The position numbers and the translations under genes are program-made. The notes beneath the pieces were generated by a model. It had not been told where the DNA came from. It did no database searches and was given only the letters and a program-made list of their open reading frames with translations. Of a stretch of DNA of 64,000 nt, positions 58,752 through 64,000 are shown piece after piece (within the stretch, counting starts at the first letter, position 1; each line of letters opens with the position of its first letter). Origin of the DNA: Pseudaminobacter sp047739745 (lineage in GTDB: Bacteria > Pseudomonadota > Alphaproteobacteria > Rhizobiales > Rhizobiaceae); NCBI RefSeq assembly GCF_047739745.1, contig NZ_JBLLVA010000009.1, positions 1-64,000 of the forward strand, given 5' to 3'.

Positions 58752-61700
58752 CTATTCCGCAGCGATTTTCAGGGCTTGGAAGTTTCCAATCGGCGTCTCG
58801 GCTACTGTCTGCGTTGGCAACCCCCAGCCCTTCACGATTCCATAGACCGCCGGAATCACAACCAGCGTCAGGAGCGTCGACGAAATCATGCCTCCGATCA
58901 TCGGCACAGCAATTCGCTGCATGATCTCCGAACCGGCGCCTGTGCTCCACAGTATCGGCAGCAAACCCGCCATGATGGCGACGACCGTCATCATCTTCGG
59001 CCGGACGCGCTCCACAGCCCCGTGCATGATCGCCTCATGAAGGTCGGCTTTGCTTATTGAGCGTCCATCGAGCCTGCATCTTTCCTTCACGTCTGCGAGC
59101 GCCTGCTCGAGATAGATGAGCATGATGACACCGGTTTCAGCGGCAACGCCCGCCAAAGCGATGAAGCCGACGGCGACTGCAACCGACATGTTGAAGCCTA
59201 GCCACCACATCATCCAGATGCCGCCGACCAGTGCGAAGGGTAGCGACAGCATCACGATCAGTGATTCTGTCAGGGCACGGAAGTTCAGGTAGAGCAGCAG
59301 GAAAATGAGAGCCAGTGTGAGCGGTACAACGATTTTCAGCCGCGCCTGGGCACGCTCGAGATATTCGAACTGCCCGCTCCAGGCAACCGAATAGCCCGGC
59401 GGCAGCTTCACCTCGCTCGCGACAGCTGCTTGGGCCTCGGCGACGTAGCCGCCCAGATCACGGCCGGCGATGTCGACGAAGATGTAGACTGCCAGTTGAC
59501 CGTTCTCGGTTCGAATCGACGTCGCGCCGCGTGTCAGTTCCACCTTGGCTACTTCGCCGAGCGGGATGAAGCCACCGCCGGGCAGCGCGATCTGCACCTC
59601 CCGGGCGATGGCCTGCGGATCGCTGCGCAATGCTCGCGGGTAGCGGATGGACACTCCGTAACGTTCGCGGCCCTCCACCGTCGAGGTGACAACCTCCGCC
59701 CCCAGCGCCATTGAAATCACGTCCTGGATATCGGCGATAGAAAGGCCGTAGCGGCCGAGAGCCGTGCGCTCGGGAACGATATCGAGGTAATAGCCGCCGA
59801 TGACGCGCTCCGCATACGCGCTGGACGTGCCGGGCACCGCCCGCAGCACGGCTTCGATTTGGCGGGCGACAACCTCCATTTCCCCCAGATCTGTCCCGTA
59901 GACCTTTACGCCAACCGGTGTTCGGATGCCTGTCGAAAGCATGTCGATGCGGGCTCGGATCGGCATCGTCCAGGCGTTGGAAACACCCGGAAACTGCAGT
60001 GCGGCATCCATCTCGTTCTTCAGGCTTTCGACAGTGACGCCAGGCCGCCACTCCGATTTAGGCTTCAGATTGATGATCGTCTCGAACATTTCCATGGGAG
60101 CGGGATCGGTCGCGGTTTGCGCCCGGCCCGCCTTGCCGAAGACGGACTCCACCTCCGGGAAGGACTTGATAATCCGGTCCTGCATCTGCATCAGTTCGGC
60201 GGCTTTGGTGACCGAGAGCCCGGGCAGCGTCGTCGGCATGTACATCAGCGTGCCTTCATCGAGATTCGGCATGAACTCGCTGCCGAGCTGACGAGCCGGC
60301 CAGACGGTGACCGCCAGAGCCACCAGCGCAAGCACGATGGTAAGCGTCTTCGCCCGAAGAACGCCCGCGATAATCGGCCGGTAGACGCCGATCAGCATCC
60401 GATTGATCGGGTTGCGATGCTCGGGCACGATCCGCCCCCGCACGAAAATCACCATCAGCGCCGGCACAAGCGTGACCGACAGCAGCGCCGCGGCGGCCAT
60501 TGCAAATGTCTTGGTGAAGGCGAGTGGTCCGAACAGCCGGCCTTCCTGACTTTCCAGCGTGAAGATTGGCAGGAACGAGACGGTGATGATGAGCAAGCTG
60601 AAAAACAGCGCCGGACCGACCTCCGCCGCCGCCTCGATCAGCACCTCGGTGCGTGGTTTCTCGGGCGGGGCGCGCTCCAGATGCTTGTGCGCGTTCTCGA
60701 TCATGACAATCGCGGCGTCAATCATGGCGCCAATGGCGATCGCTATGCCGCCGAGACTCATGATATTTGCACCGAGGCCCAGGAGCTTCATCGCGGCAAA
60801 AGCCATCAGAATGCCGACCGGCAGCATGATGATCGCGACGAGAGCGCTTCGCACATGAAGCAGGAAGACGATGGTGACCAGCGCCACTACGACGCTTTCC
60901 TCGATCAAAGTGGTCTTCAGGGTTTGGATCGCAGCCTCGATTAGCTTTGATCGATCATAGACCGGCACAATTTCGGTCCCTTCGGGTAAGCTCCTCTCCA
61001 CATCCGAGAGAGCCGCTTTCGCATTCTCGATCACCGTCAACGCATTCGAGCCGACACGTTGAAGCACGATGCCGCTCGCGACCTCGCCTTCCCCGTTCAG
61101 TTCCGTAATGCCGCGCCGTTCGTCCGGGACGATCTCGATCTTGGCCACGTCGCCGAGCCTGAGCGGTACGCCGCCGACGGTCTTGAGCGCGATGCTCTCG
61201 ATGTCGGCGACGCTCTTCAGATAACCGCGCCCCCGGACCATGAATTCGAACTCCGAGATTTCGACCGTGCGGCCGCCCGTATCCATGTTGCTTCTGCGGA
61301 CCGCGTCACCAATCTCTGACAGCGTTATCCCTTGGGCGCGCAGCCGCGCGGGATCGACCACGATCGAATACTGCTTGACGAACCCGCCGACGCTTGCGAC
61401 CTCCGACACGCCTTCCGCCTTGGAGGCTGCGAAGCGGACAACCCAGTCCTGCAGGGACCTCAATTCGGCAAGCGAGAGCTCCTTGGCGACGACGGCATAT
61501 TGGTAGACCCAGCCGACGCCCGTCGCATCCGGTCCCAAGGTCGGGGTTACGCCGTCTGGCAGTCGGCTTGCTGCGGCATTCAGATACTCGAGCACGCGGC
61601 TTCTCGCCCAGTAAGGGTCGGTGCCATCTTCGAAAATGACGTAAACAAACGAAATACCGAAGAAGGAAAAGCCGCGCACGACCTCCGACTTCGGCACGGT

Positions 61701-61922
61701 CAGCATCGAAGTCGTGAGCGGATAGGTGACCTGGTCTTCCACCACCTGCGGCGCCTGACCGGGATAATCGGTGAAGACGATCACCTGAACATCCGAAAGA
61801 TCAGGTATGGCGTCGAGCGGCAAGGTCTTGACCGCATAGGCCCCGGCAGCGGCGGCAAGCGCGGTCGCGAAGAAGACGAGGACGAGATTGCGAGCCGACC
61901 AGGCAATGAGCTTCGCAATCAT
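58752..61922 (-). CDS. cusA: CusA-like copper/silver RND efflux permease
   Basis: A 1056-residue heavy-metal RND pump. It has twelve helices, DAIPDLSDVQVIV at the N-terminus, GAMIDAAIVMIENAHKHLE near residue 410 (proton relay), and RARIDMLSTGIRTPVGVKVYG near 670 with a methionine corresponding to the CusA Met triad. GFIALAGVAAETGVIMLIY and RPKMMTVVAIMAGLLPILWSTGAGSEIMQRIA are family hallmarks. It forms a tripartite pump with the CusB-like adaptor; no TolC/CusC gene is in the window. It overlaps the adaptor gene by four bases. Confidence 0.93.
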   Translation of the reverse strand: MIAKLIAWSARNLVLVFFATALAAAAGAYAVKTLPLDAIPDLSDVQVIVFTDYPGQAPQVVEDQVTYPLTTSMLTVPKSEVVRGFSFFGISFVYVIFEDGTDPYWARSRVLEYLNAAASRLPDGVTPTLGPDATGVGWVYQYAVVAKELSLAELRSLQDWVVRFAASKAEGVSEVASVGGFVKQYSIVVDPARLRAQGITLSEIGDAVRRSNMDTGGRTVEISEFEFMVRGRGYLKSVADIESIALKTVGGVPLRLGDVAKIEIVPDERRGITELNGEGEVASGIVLQRVGSNALTVIENAKAALSDVERSLPEGTEIVPVYDRSKLIEAAIQTLKTTLIEESVVVALVTIVFLLHVRSALVAIIMLPVGILMAFAAMKLLGLGANIMSLGGIAIAIGAMIDAAIVMIENAHKHLERAPPEKPRTEVLIEAAAEVGPALFFSLLIITVSFLPIFTLESQEGRLFGPLAFTKTFAMAAAALLSVTLVPALMVIFVRGRIVPEHRNPINRMLIGVYRPIIAGVLRAKTLTIVLALVALAVTVWPARQLGSEFMPNLDEGTLMYMPTTLPGLSVTKAAELMQMQDRIIKSFPEVESVFGKAGRAQTATDPAPMEMFETIINLKPKSEWRPGVTVESLKNEMDAALQFPGVSNAWTMPIRARIDMLSTGIRTPVGVKVYGTDLGEMEVVARQIEAVLRAVPGTSSAYAERVIGGYYLDIVPERTALGRYGLSIADIQDVISMALGAEVVTSTVEGRERYGVSIRYPRALRSDPQAIAREVQIALPGGGFIPLGEVAKVELTRGATSIRTENGQLAVYIFVDIAGRDLGGYVAEAQAAVASEVKLPPGYSVAWSGQFEYLERAQARLKIVVPLTLALIFLLLYLNFRALTESLIVMLSLPFALVGGIWMMWWLGFNMSVAVAVGFIALAGVAAETGVIMLIYLEQALADVKERCRLDGRSISKADLHEAIMHGAVERVRPKMMTVVAIMAGLLPILWSTGAGSEIMQRIAVPMIGGMISSTLLTLVVIPAVYGIVKGWGLPTQTVAETPIGNFQALKIAAE

Positions 61923-63367
61923 GGCTGCGTCTCCCCGGGTGCGAGCGCGCTGAGCGCCGCCTTCAGGTTGCTTTCGGCGTCGATCAGGAAGTTGGCTGAA
62001 ACGACCACGCGTTCGCCCTCGGCGACGCCTTCCATGATCTCGGTGACGCCCTCGCCCCGCTTGCCGACTTCGACTTCGCGAGGCTCGAAACGGCCCTCGC
62101 CCATGTCGACGATCACGACCTGGCGATCGCCGCTGTCGATCACGGCGCTGTCAGGAACGGCGACGACCGCCTCGCTCGAGCCGGCGACGATTTCCACCTC
62201 GGCATACATGTTGGCGAGCAGAAGACCATCGGGATTGGCCAGTTCGATTCGAACACGGGTCGTACGGGTCTGCTGATCGATTTGCGGGTAGATCAGATCG
62301 ACCTTACCTTCGAAAGTCGTCCCCTGAAGACTCCTGACGCGGACAGTCGCCTTGGCCCCAGCCGTAACTGAGCCGAGTTCGTATTCCGGAACGTCGGCGA
62401 GAACCCACACCGAAGAGATGTCAGCGATCCGAAACAAGGCTTCTCCAGGGGCCGCCATCATGCCGTTGACTGCGGCGCGCTCAAGCACGACCCCGTTGCG
62501 GGGCGAGGTCATGGTCACCGTGATCGGAACCTTTCGGGTCTGTTCGATCTCGGCGATCGCCTCGGCCGGGACACCAAGATTGATCAGGCGTTGCCGGCTG
62601 CCCTTCATAGCATCGCCTCCCGCACCGCTCTTCAGGTCCGTCAGAAACTGCGCGCCGGCGGCGGCGATTTCTTTGGCGTAGAGCCGGACAAGCGGCTCTC
62701 CTTCGGCGACCTTGTCGCCCGTGGTCACGTCGGAAACCTCCTCCACGAAGGCCTCCGTACGGGTGGAAACGATATTTACCCGGCGCTCGTCGATCTCGAT
62801 CTGGCCAGGAACGCGAACAGGGCGTGTAATGACAGCCCGCGTCGCGAGCCCGGTCTTGACGCCGGTGCGCTGCAGCTTCCCGGGCGAAACTTTGACCGTT
62901 GAGCCGGCCTCCTCCTCGCCTTTGTAGACGGGGATGTAGTCCATTCCCATCGAGTCCTTCTTGGGAACGGGCGACGTATCCGGCAGGCCCATGGGATTGC
63001 GATAGTAGAGAATGCGCCGCTCTCCATCGGCGGGGGGAGCGACAGTCTCAAGTGCGGCGGAATCGTCGAAACTGATGTCAGCGCTGGCGCGAACGGGGAT
63101 GAACTCTCGCCCATCCTCCGCCCTGACTGGTTCGGCTGAATAGCGCGGCTCACCGTCCGGATGGCGGTAGTAGATGATAGGACCGGAGGGCGCCGGACCG
63201 GCTGGTTCCGCCGCTGGGTTGCCCTTCGCAAACGCGTAGGGGGCCACTTCCAAAAGAAAGGCTTCAACCATGGGCAGCTCAACGCCTTGCCGGCCGGCCC
63301 AATAAGCTCCGGCCCCGACGCCGGTGAACCCGGCCAGAAGGACCACGCCAAGAAAGAAATGCTTCAT
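61919..63367 (-). CDS. cusB: CusB-like periplasmic adaptor with heavy-metal-binding domain
   Basis: A 482-residue membrane-fusion protein. A signal/anchor (FFLGVVLLAGFTGVGAGAYWAG) is followed by two heavy-metal-binding (HMBD) units: PIIYYRHPDGEPRY (degenerate) near 64 and ILYYRNPMGLPDTSPVPKKDSMGMDYIPVY near 119, which is the canonical YYRxPM..MxMDY. A hairpin-lipoyl-barrel core follows (VEEVSDVTTGDKVAEGEPLVRLYAKEI; SPRNGVVLERAAVNGM). It couples the pump to an outer-membrane channel. It overlaps the cusA and fixH-like genes by four bases each. Confidence 0.9.
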   Translation of the reverse strand: MKHFFLGVVLLAGFTGVGAGAYWAGRQGVELPMVEAFLLEVAPYAFAKGNPAAEPAGPAPSGPIIYYRHPDGEPRYSAEPVRAEDGREFIPVRASADISFDDSAALETVAPPADGERRILYYRNPMGLPDTSPVPKKDSMGMDYIPVYKGEEEAGSTVKVSPGKLQRTGVKTGLATRAVITRPVRVPGQIEIDERRVNIVSTRTEAFVEEVSDVTTGDKVAEGEPLVRLYAKEIAAAGAQFLTDLKSGAGGDAMKGSRQRLINLGVPAEAIAEIEQTRKVPITVTMTSPRNGVVLERAAVNGMMAAPGEALFRIADISSVWVLADVPEYELGSVTAGAKATVRVRSLQGTTFEGKVDLIYPQIDQQTRTTRVRIELANPDGLLLANMYAEVEIVAGSSEAVVAVPDSAVIDSGDRQVVIVDMGEGRFEPREVEVGKRGEGVTEIMEGVAEGERVVVSANFLIDAESNLKAALSALAPGETQP

Positions 63368-63765
63368 GGCGCCGCCCTCAGAACGAGCTCGTTCTCGAGC
63401 GTGCCTTCCTCACCTTGGACTTTCGCGGCGAGCGATAATCTCCAGCCGCCCTCCATCACCAGGTTTGTCTTGAAGTTGTAAATGCCCGGCTCAGCCGATG
63501 GAATGGCCTCGATGGGGGTCGTCATAGCCGCCATTCCATCCGGAGCCATATCCATCCGGGTTGCGAAAATCACGGCATCAGGCACCGGCTTCCCGGACCT
63601 TTTGTCGATCAGGCGAACAGCGACAGTTGCGCCGTCGCCTTTTTTGACGTCGGTTTGCACGAGCTGAAACTCGTAATCCTTGATGTCGGCATGGGCAGTG
63701 CCCGCCGCCATAAGCAGAGCTACGACAAGCGCTGCTCCAGCAGCGCGTTTGATGGTCGGAATCAT
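63364..63765 (-). CDS. FixH/YtkA-like periplasmic protein
   Basis: A 133-residue exported protein with signal peptide (TIKRAAGAALVVALLMAAGTAHA-D) and a beta-sandwich domain of the FixH/YtkA type (DYEFQLVQTDVKKGDGATVAVRLIDKRSGKPVPDAVIFATRMDMAPDGMAAM; GIYNFKTNLVMEGGWRLSLAAKV). The Met-rich MDMAPDGMAAM loop could bind Cu(I). It opens the cus operon; GGAG precedes ATG 63765. Upstream of it is a hairpin at 63840-63866 (GTCTGCGC/GCGCAGAC). Confidence 0.8.
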   Translation of the reverse strand: MIPTIKRAAGAALVVALLMAAGTAHADIKDYEFQLVQTDVKKGDGATVAVRLIDKRSGKPVPDAVIFATRMDMAPDGMAAMTTPIEAIPSAEPGIYNFKTNLVMEGGWRLSLAAKVQGEEGTLENELVLRAAP

Positions 63766-64000
63766 TTTTTTCTCCAGGAACCCTAGGTGGATGGGCGCGC
63801 AGCCCATGACGTCGACCGCAGCTGATGCCGCGCGTCGTTGTCTGCGCAGTTCGATTGCGCGCAGACAGTCCAGCGATCTTCGCGCTGGCGGACGTCTTAG
63901 GGTTTAGGAGGAGGAGACGGTGGTGCGGAAGTTAGGTGGTCTGCGCTGTCGTAACGCGCGGGGAAGAGGAGATCGGACTTCGCTTGGGCCGTCAAAGTTG

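Noticed and set aside
59859..60944. Plus-strand 361-codon frame inside cusA
   Set aside because: Antisense shadow of an RND permease gene, rich in Arg/His/Gln.
1..64000. CRISPR array
   Set aside because: No regularly spaced direct repeats were seen; the repeats present are single palindromic units and inverted repeats.

Overview
The window looks like part of a large plasmid or integrative element of an alphaproteobacterium, most likely of the order Hyphomicrobiales (Rhizobiaceae/Phyllobacteriaceae-like). The reasons are the MucR regulator, the block of plasmid-type DUF genes (DUF736, DUF1419, DUF3085, DUF7007, ParB-like, ArdC, Toprim), and two palindromic repeats of the RIME type known from rhizobial genomes. 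Species and replicon cannot be fixed from the sequence.

Bases 1-16,700 hold a plasmid accessory backbone, nearly all on the minus strand: a truncated DUF736 gene, a vapC remnant, a PP-loop (PAPS-reductase-like) protein, an ArdC antirestriction protein, several conserved hypotheticals in overlapping pairs, a ParB-like nuclease protein, a 1698-residue N6-adenine methyltransferase/SF2 helicase fusion resembling phage P1 DarB, and a Toprim protein. A small pseudogene here carries an inserted RIME-like element. mucR follows on the plus strand.

Bases 18,500-27,900 are a mercury region: merR divergent from merT-merP, then a second promoter driving a merP-like gene, a merF-like gene, merA and a small membrane protein. 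A glutathione-reductase-like flavoprotein, an AraC regulator and merB follow. A separate merF-like gene converges on a membrane protein gene. Four promoters have the MerR layout (19-bp spacer with a CCTGTAG/CTACAGG dyad). Two merA tail fragments and remnants of sco and PCu(A)C copper genes show repeated turnover. A frameshifted acr3-type arsenite permease fragment and a probable imuA fragment lie at 28,360-28,880.

Bases 29,000-47,550 form a defence island: an AbiE pair with a duplicated operator, a HelD-like helicase, a two-gene Mokosh-type-I-like module (pseudokinase-SF1 helicase plus PLD nuclease), a second AbiE pair, a DUF4238 gene, and a tight three-gene operon of an unknown protein, a PD-(D/E)XK-like nuclease and a protein with an RNxxxH HEPN motif. 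The last operon is the best candidate for an undescribed system.

Bases 47,657-51,344 are a Tn3-family transposon with 38-bp inverted repeats, tnpR and a tnpA broken by an amber codon. Bases 51,600-56,560 carry Cd/Zn/Pb resistance (P-type ATPase, methyltransferase-like membrane protein, CadR-like and CmtR-like sensors, HMA-CDF transporter, LspA). After a CYP152 peroxygenase remnant, bases 56,855-63,765 carry a copper/silver cluster: BNR-repeat protein, Cys-rich small protein, cytochrome c, CusA- and CusB-like efflux proteins and a FixH-like protein. No rRNA, complete tRNA or CRISPR array was seen.
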